The notes under the pieces are model-generated. The model did not search any database, was not told where the DNA came from, and saw nothing but the letters and a program-made list of their open reading frames with translations. This document shows positions 7,549 through 15,124 of a stretch of DNA of 29,717 nt, one piece after another; positions within the stretch are counted from its first letter, which is position 1; every line of letters starts with the position of its first letter. Source of the stretch: DATHWB01 sp040880725 (GTDB lineage Bacteria > Actinomycetota > Acidimicrobiia > Spongiisociales > ZC4RG35); assembly GCA_040880725.1 (NCBI GenBank), contig JBBDHV010000025.1, positions 1 to 29,717 on the forward strand. Direction: 5' to 3'. Position numbers and translations under genes: made by a program.

Positions 7549-8661
7549 ATGAGCGCCATCGAACGGGGAACACTCACCGATCTGGTGAAGGCGGCCGCCG
7601 ACGTTGCAGGACAGACCGACCTCGACGAACTCCTGCGGACCACTGTCCGACTCGCCCGTGAAGCGACCGATTCGCAGTATGCGGCAATGGGAGTGTTGGG
7701 GTCGCACAACACACTCAAGGACTTCCTCCACCTGGGCATGGAACCTGGCGCCGAAGCACGCATCGGACATCTGCCGGTCGGACACGGCGTGCTCGGCACC
7801 CTGATTCGGGATCCTCACACGGTCCGCGTCGATGACATTTCCCGGCACGAGGACTCGGTGGGCTTCCCCGAGCATCACCCGCCGATGACGACATTCCTCG
7901 GTGTTCCCGTCCGAGCTGGTGATGCGGTGTTCGGGAACCTGTACCTGACAGACAAAACGGAGCCGTACTCCGTCGATGACGAAGTGCTCGTCGAAGCGTT
8001 GGCGGCCATCGCCGGAGGCGCCATCTCTTCACTCAGTCTGCGCCAGCGCCTCTCCGACCTGGCGTTGGCCGAAGATCGCGAGCGCATCGCCCGCGACTTG
8101 CACGACGCGGTGATCCAGGACTTGTTCGCGGTGGGTCTCAGCCTGCAGGCGACCACCGGGCAGTTGCAGGACGAGGCGATTCGACGTCGCATGGACGACG
8201 CAATCGACCGCATCGACACCGCGATTGGCAGCCTCCGGACATTCATCTTCGATCTGCGATCCCTCGGCACCCTGAACACCACTCTCGCTCGCACCCTCGA
8301 CGACATGCTGGGGCGTATTACGGGAGGCAAGGCGACGTGGTCGGTTCGCCTGTCCGACCGCATCGGCGAGGTCGCATCATCGATCCTCGACAACGCGGTC
8401 TTGGTGATCCGCGAGGCGGTGTCGAACGCACTGCGACACGGCGGAGCGACCGAGCTCGACATTGCAATCGAGCGCTTGGACGATGGCGCCAGGCTGGTCG
8501 TGTCCGACAACGGTCGGGGCTTCGACCCCGAGCGCGTGTCGAAGGGGATGGGAATCGCCAACATGGAGGCACGCGCCACCGACGACGGCGGCAGCTTCGA
8601 GATCGAGTCGACGGCAGCCGGCACGACGGTGACCGCCGTGTTCAGACGGCGGCCCCACTGA
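7549..8661 (+). CDS. devS: DevS/DosT-like single-GAF sensor histidine kinase
   Basis: Soluble sensor kinase of 370 residues, predicted partner of the adjacent DevR-like regulator. One GAF domain (about 20-165) contains RIGHLPVGHGVLG and GFPEHHPPMTTFLGVPVR. In the latter, His110 aligns with His149, the proximal heme ligand of M. tuberculosis DosS, and His74 with DosS His113 (alignment from memory). Heme-based O2/NO/CO or redox sensing is therefore plausible. The dimerisation/phosphotransfer domain is HisKA_3 with EDRERIARDLHDAVIQDLF, phospho-acceptor His185. The ATPase domain has REAVSNALRHGG (N box), SDNGRGFD (G1) and GMGIANMEAR (G2). No membrane helices are seen. DosS and DosT have two GAF domains of which the first binds heme; here only one is present. 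The 3' end overlaps the convergent SRPBCC-like gene by 20 bases. Confidence 0.92.
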   Translation: MSAIERGTLTDLVKAAADVAGQTDLDELLRTTVRLAREATDSQYAAMGVLGSHNTLKDFLHLGMEPGAEARIGHLPVGHGVLGTLIRDPHTVRVDDISRHEDSVGFPEHHPPMTTFLGVPVRAGDAVFGNLYLTDKTEPYSVDDEVLVEALAAIAGGAISSLSLRQRLSDLALAEDRERIARDLHDAVIQDLFAVGLSLQATTGQLQDEAIRRRMDDAIDRIDTAIGSLRTFIFDLRSLGTLNTTLARTLDDMLGRITGGKATWSVRLSDRIGEVASSILDNAVLVIREAVSNALRHGGATELDIAIERLDDGARLVVSDNGRGFDPERVSKGMGIANMEARATDDGGSFEIESTAAGTTVTAVFRRRPH

Positions 8662-9082
8662 CCTCGATCAGTGCGACCAGACGTTCGAGGAAGTTCCTCA
8701 CCGTCGCCGCTGCCAATCGGTGCATCGCCACTCGATCGAGGAGTGCGCCGACCGGTCCCATCGGCGGGGTGTAGACGCCGCGAAACTCGACGTGGGTGCT
8801 GTCTCCCAATGGAGAGAGCACCAGCTCCGCATCCATGTGAGGGAACAGGTGTGTGGCACCGGATGCCCGCCAACTGATCGGAAATGCGATCGAGTTCGAG
8901 CCGACCACCGGCACCCCGATGGAGAACGCCACAGGAACCGACACCCCCGGACTGGGTCCGACTGCGAGCTCCTCGCCGCGCCGGTACGCGGCGTCGGCGA
9001 GGAGCTCCAGGCCATCGGATCCGGAGATGCGCCGGTGCACGAGGTCCATGGGGAGCGGGATCGACATGAAGTCGCTGACCAT
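8642..9082 (-). CDS. Small SRPBCC (START-like) family protein
   Basis: A 146-residue protein with the alternating beta pattern and C-terminal long helix of SRPBCC/CoxG-type proteins, which bind hydrophobic ligands in a helix-grip cavity. Visible features are an N-terminal strand, THVEFRGVYTPPMGPVGALLD (typical beta-turn before the last helix), and the helix RVAMHRLAAATVRNFLERLVALI. The ligand cannot be assigned. The start at MVSDFMSIPLP (9082) is preceded by GAGGAGG about 9-15 bases upstream and a TACCCT -10-like sequence at 9125-9130. The gene begins 64 bp after the multicopper oxidase stop and could be co-transcribed with it or have its own promoter. Family assignment is moderate; I rely on overall pattern rather than a diagnostic motif. 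Confidence 0.75.
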   Translation of the reverse strand: MVSDFMSIPLPMDLVHRRISGSDGLELLADAAYRRGEELAVGPSPGVSVPVAFSIGVPVVGSNSIAFPISWRASGATHLFPHMDAELVLSPLGDSTHVEFRGVYTPPMGPVGALLDRVAMHRLAAATVRNFLERLVALIEVSGAAV

Positions 9083-9146
9083 CACTGCCAGCCTCCTCGG
9101 CGGTGCCACGACGCCGGCCACGCCAGGGTATGCGCGGGACGCTGCA

Positions 9147-10526
9147 TCAGGAATCCTGAACGATGAGTGCGGTGACCATCCCGAACATGCCTTCTTCCCG
9201 TTCGACGTGGTTGAGGATGTGGCAGTGCCACACCCAGACACCGGAATCGTCGGCATGCAGAATCACGGTGTACCGCTCACCGGGCGCCACGTTGATGGTG
9301 TCCGCCCAGTAGGGGTGGTCCAACGGAAAGCCGTCCTTGGCGATGATCAACTGCGGGAACTGATGCTGGTGCATCGGGTGCGACTGCAGGCCCTCGTTGT
9401 AGTAATGGACCATCAGCCAGTCACCGGTGTTCACGACATACGGCTCAGTCGCAGGGAACGACTTCCCGTTGAGGGAGAAGCCGATCACGCCGGCGTCGTT
9501 GAGCACCATCGGGATCTCCTGTGCGATCTCGATCTCGTCGGGCAGGGTGATGTTCCCGATCGTCCGGGAGGTGGGAACCGGAACATCGCCGATGATGAGC
9601 ACGCCGAAGAGCCCGTTCGGCACCGCCATCTGACCGTGCGTGTGAGCGTGATACATGCCCACCGCCGGCCGTTCAGCGACGAATTCGTACACGAATGTCT
9701 CGCCGGGAAGCACGAGCGGCTGGGTCAAAGAAGCGACGCCGTCCATGTCGTTGGGTGTCCGGATCCCGTGCCAATGGATGTCGGTCCCGGCCGGCAGTTT
9801 GTTGTGGAGGATGACGCGAACCGTGTCGCCGACATCCACCTTCATCATCGGACCGGGCACGATCCCGTTGTAGGTCCAGGCATCGACGAAGCGTCCCGCC
9901 TCGACCTCCCACGGGGTGATCTCCGTCGTGAGTTCGTAGACCTTGACGCCGTCGACGATCTCAGGCTCGAGCAGGGCGTTTCCCTGGCCCTCGGTGGCCT
10001 GCGGGAAGGCCATGATCGACTGCATCATCGCCTCGTCGAGAGTGCCCCAGTCCATGTCCGCACCGTGACCATGACCGCCGCCGGCCGACTCACCACCGAC
10101 CGCGGCACCCGCTTCGACGGTCAGGATCCCCCGCATCCCCGCCTCTTTGTGCCCGACGATCGCACAGACGATCTCGTAGGTCCCTTCGCCGATCTCGCCG
10201 ACATCCCAACTGACCGTCTGGCCGGAGTTCACGTCGGGGGAAACCCCGACGCCGTCGATCTCGAGGTTGTGCGTCACGGTCCCCGCGTTGTGGATTTCGA
10301 AGACCACCGGTCCCGGGGGGATCGTCAGGTCACCGGCGATCGACCATTCGCCCAGTGTCACCGCGGCAACCGTGGTGACGGCAGGAGCGCCTGCGGGGTC
10401 TGTGGACGGCGACTCGGCCGCGATCACACCAGCCGGGCGCGTCGCCATCGCCACGATGGTCATCACCACGATGAGTACCCCCATTGCGCCGAGCAGCACC
10501 AAGAAGCGGTCAAATGTCTTGTTCAC
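9147..10526 (-). CDS. Membrane-anchored cupredoxin-multicopper oxidase fusion
   Basis: Exported copper oxidase of 459 residues. A single N-terminal hydrophobic segment (about 9-28) anchors or exports it. Next is a plastocyanin-like domain (about 55-138) with a complete type 1 copper set: His86, Cys121, His126 and Met131 (C-x4-H-x4-M). A His/Gly-rich linker (GGHGHG, 150-155) leads to two further cupredoxin domains. These carry trinuclear-centre ligands HWH (251-253), HAHTH (293-297), SHPMHQHQF (His383, 386, 388) and HCH (434-436). A second type 1 site is formed by His383, Cys435, His440 and probably Met447, two residues further than usual. The core resembles two-domain laccases with type 1 copper in the last domain. 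A copper nitrite reductase is unlikely because domain 2 lacks the type 1 cysteine. GTG at 10526 is the start: AAGGAGG lies just upstream, and the in-frame ATG at 10544 would overlap it. Confidence 0.93.
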   Translation of the reverse strand: MNKTFDRFLVLLGAMGVLIVVMTIVAMATRPAGVIAAESPSTDPAGAPAVTTVAAVTLGEWSIAGDLTIPPGPVVFEIHNAGTVTHNLEIDGVGVSPDVNSGQTVSWDVGEIGEGTYEIVCAIVGHKEAGMRGILTVEAGAAVGGESAGGGHGHGADMDWGTLDEAMMQSIMAFPQATEGQGNALLEPEIVDGVKVYELTTEITPWEVEAGRFVDAWTYNGIVPGPMMKVDVGDTVRVILHNKLPAGTDIHWHGIRTPNDMDGVASLTQPLVLPGETFVYEFVAERPAVGMYHAHTHGQMAVPNGLFGVLIIGDVPVPTSRTIGNITLPDEIEIAQEIPMVLNDAGVIGFSLNGKSFPATEPYVVNTGDWLMVHYYNEGLQSHPMHQHQFPQLIIAKDGFPLDHPYWADTINVAPGERYTVILHADDSGVWVWHCHILNHVEREEGMFGMVTALIVQDS

Positions 10527-10579
10527 GAGAATTCCTCCTTGCAATCCCTCGAAGTCTGGGCGAAGGCCGGCGACCGGTC

Positions 10580-10595
10580 GGTCCCTGAAAGTCCC
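10580..10595. promoter_or_regulatory. GGGACT half-site, DosR-box-like (site A)
   Basis: On the minus strand the site reads GGGACTTTCAGGGACC. It is a good left half of the DosR consensus, but the right half is a direct repeat rather than an inverted one. It lies about 55-70 bases upstream of the GTG of the multicopper oxidase, near where a -35 region would be expected. Confidence 0.45.
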
Positions 10596-10603
10596 GTGGC
10601 GCA

Positions 10604-10617
10604 GGGTCGAAAGTCCC
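10604..10617. promoter_or_regulatory. DosR-box-like palindrome (site B)
   Basis: The minus strand reads GGGACTTTCGACCC, fitting GGGACT-NN-NGNCCC with 4 of 6 right-arm bases matching the mycobacterial consensus arm AGTCCC. The flanking 12-mer AAGTCCCTATCG (10611-10622) is repeated exactly at site C. It lies midway between the multicopper oxidase and PPOX genes. Confidence 0.6.
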
Positions 10618-10632
10618 TATCGGACGATTCGC

Positions 10633-10646
10633 GGGCCCCAAGTCCC
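10633..10646. promoter_or_regulatory. DosR-box-like palindrome (site C)
   Basis: The minus strand reads GGGACTTGGGGCCC, again matching GGGACT-NN-NGNCCC with 4 of 6 right-arm bases. AAGTCCCTATCG at 10640-10651 is an exact copy of the site B flank, 29 bp away. The site sits just upstream of the likely core promoter of the PPOX gene (ATATGC at 10661-10666), a position where DosR commonly activates. Confidence 0.6.
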
Positions 10647-10702
10647 TATCGACCCGCTCGATATGCGACCATCGTGGGACCATGCAACTGGAGGGACACC
10701 AC

Positions 10703-11101
10703 ATGCCGCCCACCGATCACGCGGGACTCGAGGTCCTCACCTACGACGAATGCATCGAGCGTCTCGAACACTCCCAGGTGGGCCGACTCGCGTTTCTCGC
10801 TGACGGGGAGGTGCAGATCTTCCCCGTCAACTACCGATGGCACGATGGCGCCGTCTTGTTCCGTACCGCGCCGGGGACGAAGCTCGACGCAGCCTTCTTC
10901 AAGAAGGTGGCAGCCTTCGAGGTCGATGGTTGGGATTCGGTCTTTCAGACCGGATGGTCGGTGGTTGCCAAAGGACTCGTGAAGGCGATCGACCCGACTC
11001 CGGAGATGGGAGAACTGGATCTGCGCCCGTGGGCCGGCCCGGGACGCGACGATTGGGTGCGCATTCGTCCCGATGAGGTCACAGGGCGCAAGATCACCTG
11101 A
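10703..11101 (+). CDS. PPOX-type (pyridoxamine-phosphate-oxidase-like) flavin protein
   Basis: A 132-residue split-barrel protein of the PPOX/FMN-binding superfamily. Family signs are LTYDECIERLEHSQVGRLAFL (about 12-32) with the typical GR-hydrophobic step, then QIFPVNYRWHDGAVLFRTAPG with the PVNY motif and the RT-x-x-G-x-KL loop (GTKLDAAF), which bind flavin in relatives. The actual substrate is unknown; members include F420/FMN reductases and heme-degrading-like proteins. The start at 10703 is preferred over the in-frame ATG at 10682 because GGAGGG at 10690-10695 is ideally spaced from it. DosR-box-like sites lie directly upstream. Small PPOX proteins such as Rv0080 and Rv3129 belong to the mycobacterial DosR regulon (from memory), which supports the regulatory link. 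Confidence 0.85.
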   Translation: MPPTDHAGLEVLTYDECIERLEHSQVGRLAFLADGEVQIFPVNYRWHDGAVLFRTAPGTKLDAAFFKKVAAFEVDGWDSVFQTGWSVVAKGLVKAIDPTPEMGELDLRPWAGPGRDDWVRIRPDEVTGRKIT

Positions 11102-11174
11102 TCTTTGGAGCCTGCATTCGGCTGGCGGGCCGCAATCAGGTAATTACTGTGCGTCGCGAGTGGAGGTAGACGAA

Positions 11175-13814
11175 TTGAGTGAACCCGCGGTAGCCACGGC
11201 GTTACTGGTCGACTTCGATCGGGCGGACCCGACCGACAAGTTTCTATTGGGAGGGAAGGGTGCGGGGCTGGCCCACATGATCAGCATGGGTCTCGACGTC
11301 CCCCCTGGGTTCACGGTCACCACCCATGCCTGCCGCGAGTTCATGCGGAACGGCGAGGTGCCGGCCGGCCTGTGGGACGAAGTCGAGCAGGCAGTCGGCC
11401 GGCTCGAAGCCAAGCTCGACCGAACCTTCGGCGGTGGGCCGGCGCCGCTGCTCGTCTCCGTACGCTCCGGAGCCGTCCACTCCATGCCGGGCATGATGGA
11501 CACCGTGCTCAATCTGGGGATCAACGGTGATCTCGTGTCGGTCGTCGCCGACTGGGCTGACGACGAGCACTTCGCGTACGACGCCTACCGGCGCTTCATC
11601 CAGATGTACTCCAACGTGGTGCTCGGACTCGACATGTCGCCGTTCGAGCGAGCACTGAGGACCGTCAAGGCCGACGCCGGCGCCGCGGACGACACCCAAC
11701 TGTCCGCCGGCGATCTGCGCCGTCTGGTCGGCGAATACCAGGGCATCGTTCGCGGCCAGGCCAAGAAGATTCCCGACGACCCGACCACACAGCTCCACGA
11801 CGCCATCGCAGCCGTGTTCGGCTCATGGAACAACGATCGGGCCGTCAGTTACCGCCGAATCGCCAACATTCCGGACGATCTCGGCACGGCCGCCAACGTA
11901 CAGGCGATGGTCTTCGGCGACCTCGGCCCCACCTCGGGGACAGGCGTCTGCTTCACCCGAGACCCCTCCACCGGTCTCAAGGCGCCTTTCGGCGACTATC
12001 TGCCGCAAGCCCAAGGCGAGGATGTCGTCGCCGGAATCCGCAACACCCTCACCCTCGACGACCTGGCCGGCCTCCATCCGGGGCGCCATGCCGAACTGCT
12101 CGACACGATGGAACTCCTCGAACAGTCGACTCGCGACATGGCGGACATCGAGTTCACCATCGAACGGGACAAACTGTGGATTCTCCAGACGCGTGCGGGC
12201 AAGCGAACCGCGGCAGCGGCCGTGCGGATCGCAACCGACATGGTCACCGAAGGTCTCATCACCACCGAGGAGGCCGTTCTTCGAGTCGAACCCGGCCAAC
12301 TCGAGCAGCTCGAGCGGCCCCGCCTCGCAGACAGGATCGACGCCGAAGCCCTCGTGACGGGTATCGGTGCGAGTCCGGGAGCGGCCCAAGGCGTGGTCAG
12401 CTTCGACGCCGACCGTGCGGTGACATTGGCCTCGGACGGCACCGACGTAGTCCTGGTGAGCCCGGAGACGACGCCGGACGACATCCACGGAATGCACGCG
12501 GCCCGCGGCATCCTCACGAGCCAGGGAGGCAAGACCAGCCACGCAGCCGTCGTCGCACGCGGCAGCGGGATTCCCGCCGTCACCGGGGCGGCGGCTCTCG
12601 TCGTCGACGAGGAGAATGCCACCGCCCACGTCGGTGACGTCGTCATCCGGGAGGGCGACGAGGTCACGATCGACGGCACGACGGGTGCGGTGTACCTCGG
12701 TCTCCTTCCGTTGATCGAGCCCAAACCGGTACCCGAACTCGACGTGCTGCTCGGCTGGGCCGACGACATCCGCCAGATCGGCGTGCGGGCGAATGCGGAT
12801 ACCGGGGACGACGCGGCGCGGGCCCGTGCATCGGGCGCCGAAGGGATTGGCCTGGCGCGTACCGAGCACATGTTCATGGGTGAACGTCTCGAGATCGTCC
12901 AGAAGGTGATCTTGGCGGACAACGATCGCGACCGCACTCGCGCCCTCCGCCTGCTCTCGACCATGCAGATCGACGACTTCGAGGCCCTCCTCGAGGCGAT
13001 GGACGGTCTCCCTGTGGTGATACGCCTGCTCGATCCGCCGCTCCACGAATTCCTCCCCGACCGTTTCGAACTGCAAGCCCAGATGGTCGAGCTGGCTCGC
13101 AGGAACAAGCCGATCGCCGAGCTCCAGCACATGGCGACGCGAGTGGCCGCCTTCGAAGAGGACAACCCCATGCTCGGACTGCGCGGGGTCCGGCTCGGCC
13201 TGATGGTCCCTGACCTCTACGAGATGCAGGCGAGGGCAGCTATCGGGGCGGTGGTGCGCAGGCTCGAGGCCGGAGGCGACCCGCATCTCGAGATCATGAT
13301 TCCCCTCGTGTCGACCGTCGAAGAACTTCGTAGGATGCGCGACATGATCCGACGGGTGATCGCCGAGGTCGATCGCGACCTCCACATTCCGGTGGGCACG
13401 ATGATCGAATTGCCCAGGGCGGCGCTCACCGCGGGTGCGATCGCCGAAGTTGCCGAATTCTTCTCGTTCGGCACGAACGACCTCACCCAGATGACCTACG
13501 GACTCTCCCGCGACGACGCGGAAGGCAGCTTCCTCGGAACGTATCTCGCAGACGGCATTCTCACCACAGACCCCTTCCAGACGATCGACGTCGAAGGTGT
13601 GGGACGACTGATTCGGCTTGCGGTCGAAGAAGGTCGGGAGGCGAACCCTGCACTGCAGCTTGGAGTCTGTGGGGAACACGGAGGCGATCCCGCCTCCATC
13701 GCCTTCTGCCGAGAAGTGGGCCTCGACTACGTCTCATGCAGCCCACCACGCGTCAAAGTGGCACGGCTCGCAGCTGCTCAGGCTGAGATACGCCGGATAC
13801 GTCAGTCGGACTGA
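11175..13814 (+). CDS. ppdK: Pyruvate, phosphate dikinase
   Basis: Cytoplasmic enzyme interconverting pyruvate, ATP and Pi with PEP, AMP and PPi. The 879-residue length is standard. The N-terminal nucleotide-binding region contains LLGGKGAGLAHM (24-35) and SVRSGAVHSMPGMMDT (95-110). The phospho-carrier domain contains LTSQGGKTSHAAVVARG with phospho-His456. The C-terminal PEP/pyruvate barrel ends with GVCGEHGGDP, catalytic Cys832. These numbers match the His455/Cys831 spacing of the clostridial enzyme (from memory). The start is TTG at 11175, with GGAGGT 7 bases upstream (11162-11167); no in-frame ATG or GTG gives a better N-terminus. It begins 73 bp after the PPOX stop on the same strand. The 3' end overlaps meaB by 13 bases, and both stops lie in TCAGTCGGACTGA, so both proteins end in QSD. 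Confidence 0.96.
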   Translation: MSEPAVATALLVDFDRADPTDKFLLGGKGAGLAHMISMGLDVPPGFTVTTHACREFMRNGEVPAGLWDEVEQAVGRLEAKLDRTFGGGPAPLLVSVRSGAVHSMPGMMDTVLNLGINGDLVSVVADWADDEHFAYDAYRRFIQMYSNVVLGLDMSPFERALRTVKADAGAADDTQLSAGDLRRLVGEYQGIVRGQAKKIPDDPTTQLHDAIAAVFGSWNNDRAVSYRRIANIPDDLGTAANVQAMVFGDLGPTSGTGVCFTRDPSTGLKAPFGDYLPQAQGEDVVAGIRNTLTLDDLAGLHPGRHAELLDTMELLEQSTRDMADIEFTIERDKLWILQTRAGKRTAAAAVRIATDMVTEGLITTEEAVLRVEPGQLEQLERPRLADRIDAEALVTGIGASPGAAQGVVSFDADRAVTLASDGTDVVLVSPETTPDDIHGMHAARGILTSQGGKTSHAAVVARGSGIPAVTGAAALVVDEENATAHVGDVVIREGDEVTIDGTTGAVYLGLLPLIEPKPVPELDVLLGWADDIRQIGVRANADTGDDAARARASGAEGIGLARTEHMFMGERLEIVQKVILADNDRDRTRALRLLSTMQIDDFEALLEAMDGLPVVIRLLDPPLHEFLPDRFELQAQMVELARRNKPIAELQHMATRVAAFEEDNPMLGLRGVRLGLMVPDLYEMQARAAIGAVVRRLEAGGDPHLEIMIPLVSTVEELRRMRDMIRRVIAEVDRDLHIPVGTMIELPRAALTAGAIAEVAEFFSFGTNDLTQMTYGLSRDDAEGSFLGTYLADGILTTDPFQTIDVEGVGRLIRLAVEEGREANPALQLGVCGEHGGDPASIAFCREVGLDYVSCSPPRVKVARLAAAQAEIRRIRQSD

Positions 13815-14725
13815 ACGAGCCGTTCGGCCGCTGTCCACGGATCGAAGTCCCGTCGGAGAATTCCTTCGACGAGGTCCGAGGGGATCTCCCGGGTGGCGGT
13901 TTGTCGTCCCAGCCGGGCGAGCAATGCCCGACGAACTGCGTGCGCGGCCCGTTCGCGGCGTCCCACGTCGCCGTCGGGTCCTCCCAACTGTGCCCGGTGG
14001 CGCTCAATGGCGTCCCACACCTCGCCGATGCCGGAGGACTCGATCGCTGATGTGCGGACGATGGGCGGGGACCATCCACCACGCACGCCGAGCTCGAGCA
14101 TCTGGGTGAGATCGGCCACCACGGCGTCTGCACCCGGCTGGTCGGCCTTGTTCACGACGAAGATGTCCCCGATCTCGAGGATGCCGGCCTTCGCCGCCTG
14201 CACCCCGTCCCCGAACCCCGGAGCGACCACCACCACGGTCGTGTCCACCAGTGCCATGACATCGACCTCGCTCTGTCCGACCCCGACCGTCTCGACGAAC
14301 ACGAGATCGAAACCCGCCGCATCGAGCACGACGAGCGCTGCCTCGGTCGCAGTCGAAAGACCTCCCAGCGCACCTCTGGTGGACATGGAACGGACGTAGA
14401 CCCCCGGGTCCAGGATGTGATCCTGCATCCGAACCCGGTCGCCGAGCACCGCACCTCCTGTGAACGGACTCGAAGGATCGACTGCGATCACCCCCACCGC
14501 CAGGCCGCGTTCACGCGCCTGGCTGATCAGACGGTCTGTGAGAGTCGACTTCCCGGTTCCCGGAGCGCCGGTGAGTCCCACGACTCTCGTGTGCCCGCCG
14601 TGGGCATGGAGCGAGGCCAGCAGGGGGATGTTCTCGGCGTCCTCGACTGCGCTGATCGCCCGTGCCAGGCTGCGCCGGTCTCCGGCGACCACCCGCTCCA
14701 CGAGATCGGCGCTGTGCTCAGTCAC
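13802..14725 (-). CDS. meaB: MeaB-type G3E GTPase (methylmalonyl-CoA mutase chaperone)
   Basis: P-loop GTPase of 307 residues that gates cobalamin loading and protects adenosylcobalamin-dependent methylmalonyl-CoA mutase. The Walker A motif is GAPGTGKST (53-61). It is followed by VIAVDPSSPFTGGAVLGDRVRM, the MeaB switch region with its VDPSSP signature, then FVETVGVGQSEVDV (Walker B/switch II region) and NKAD for guanine recognition. The C-terminal helices match the dimerisation extension. The start is GTG at 14725, 7 bases downstream of TACGCT, a leaderless arrangement. No mutase genes are visible in the window, so its client lies elsewhere. It could instead serve another acyl-CoA mutase such as isobutyryl- or ethylmalonyl-CoA mutase. 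Confidence 0.94.
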   Translation of the reverse strand: MTEHSADLVERVVAGDRRSLARAISAVEDAENIPLLASLHAHGGHTRVVGLTGAPGTGKSTLTDRLISQARERGLAVGVIAVDPSSPFTGGAVLGDRVRMQDHILDPGVYVRSMSTRGALGGLSTATEAALVVLDAAGFDLVFVETVGVGQSEVDVMALVDTTVVVVAPGFGDGVQAAKAGILEIGDIFVVNKADQPGADAVVADLTQMLELGVRGGWSPPIVRTSAIESSGIGEVWDAIERHRAQLGGPDGDVGRRERAAHAVRRALLARLGRQTATREIPSDLVEGILRRDFDPWTAAERLVQSD

Positions 14726-14732
14726 GTGCGGG

Positions 14733-14738
14733 AGCGTA
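14733..14738 (-). promoter_or_regulatory. -10 box for leaderless meaB mRNA
   Basis: TACGCT on the minus strand ends 7 bases before the GTG of meaB. No ribosome binding site precedes this start. Confidence 0.5.
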
Positions 14739-14786
14739 GAAGCACTTCCGGCGCGAGCCCGACATCGGTGTCGGCGCGTCGCGCGA

Positions 14787-15068
14787 TCAGTCCGTCGCGG
14801 TGACTTCGACGACTCCGGGAACCCGGTCGAGAAGAATGCGTTCGATGCCGGACTTGAGAGTCATCATCGACATCGGACAACCGCCACATGCCCCGACCAT
14901 CTGCAGGTTGACGACACCGTCTGCAACGCCGAGCAGCACGATGTCCCCACCGTCCATCTGGATTGCGGGACGGATGTAGTCGAGTGTCGCCTCGAGCTTC
15001 TCGAGGTCGATGTCACCCGCTTCGCGCGGAGCATTCGAGGTGATGCTGACTGGTGTGGTCTGGGCCAT
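14787..15068 (-). CDS. NifU C-terminal-domain (Nfu) Fe-S carrier protein
   Basis: A 93-residue stand-alone Nfu domain that holds a [4Fe-4S] cluster between two subunits and delivers it to apoproteins. The domain starts near residue 21 (DLEKLEATLDYIRPAIQMDGGDI), with the conserved IRPxxxxDGGD block. It contains the ligands Cys61 and Cys64 in GACGGCPMSMMTLKSGIE. The short N-terminal tail (1-20) is polar and unconserved in appearance. TACGAT ends 9 bases upstream of the ATG, so the mRNA may be leaderless or nearly so. It lies between the SpoIID-domain gene and meaB on the same strand, with gaps of 56 and 61 bp. Confidence 0.93.
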   Translation of the reverse strand: MAQTTPVSITSNAPREAGDIDLEKLEATLDYIRPAIQMDGGDIVLLGVADGVVNLQMVGACGGCPMSMMTLKSGIERILLDRVPGVVEVTATD

Positions 15069-15124
15069 GTCCGATCAATCGTACGAGAGGCGCTTCGTGA
15101 GAGCGAACGCCGCACCGGCGGCCG

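Noticed and set aside
9147..10526. Copper nitrite reductase
   Set aside because: Domain 2 reads YHAHTHGQM and lacks the type 1 cysteine. The last domain has the HCH motif of oxidases with a trinuclear centre.
8853..10982. Plus-strand open frame of 709 codons across the copper oxidase gene
   Set aside because: It is antisense to a gene with complete copper motifs. Its translation is rich in Arg, His, Gly and Asp with no domain pattern, a GC-rich shadow.
11823..13679. Minus-strand open frame of 618 codons inside ppdK
   Set aside because: It is antisense to well-conserved PPDK domains, lacks domain motifs and has no plausible ribosome binding site.
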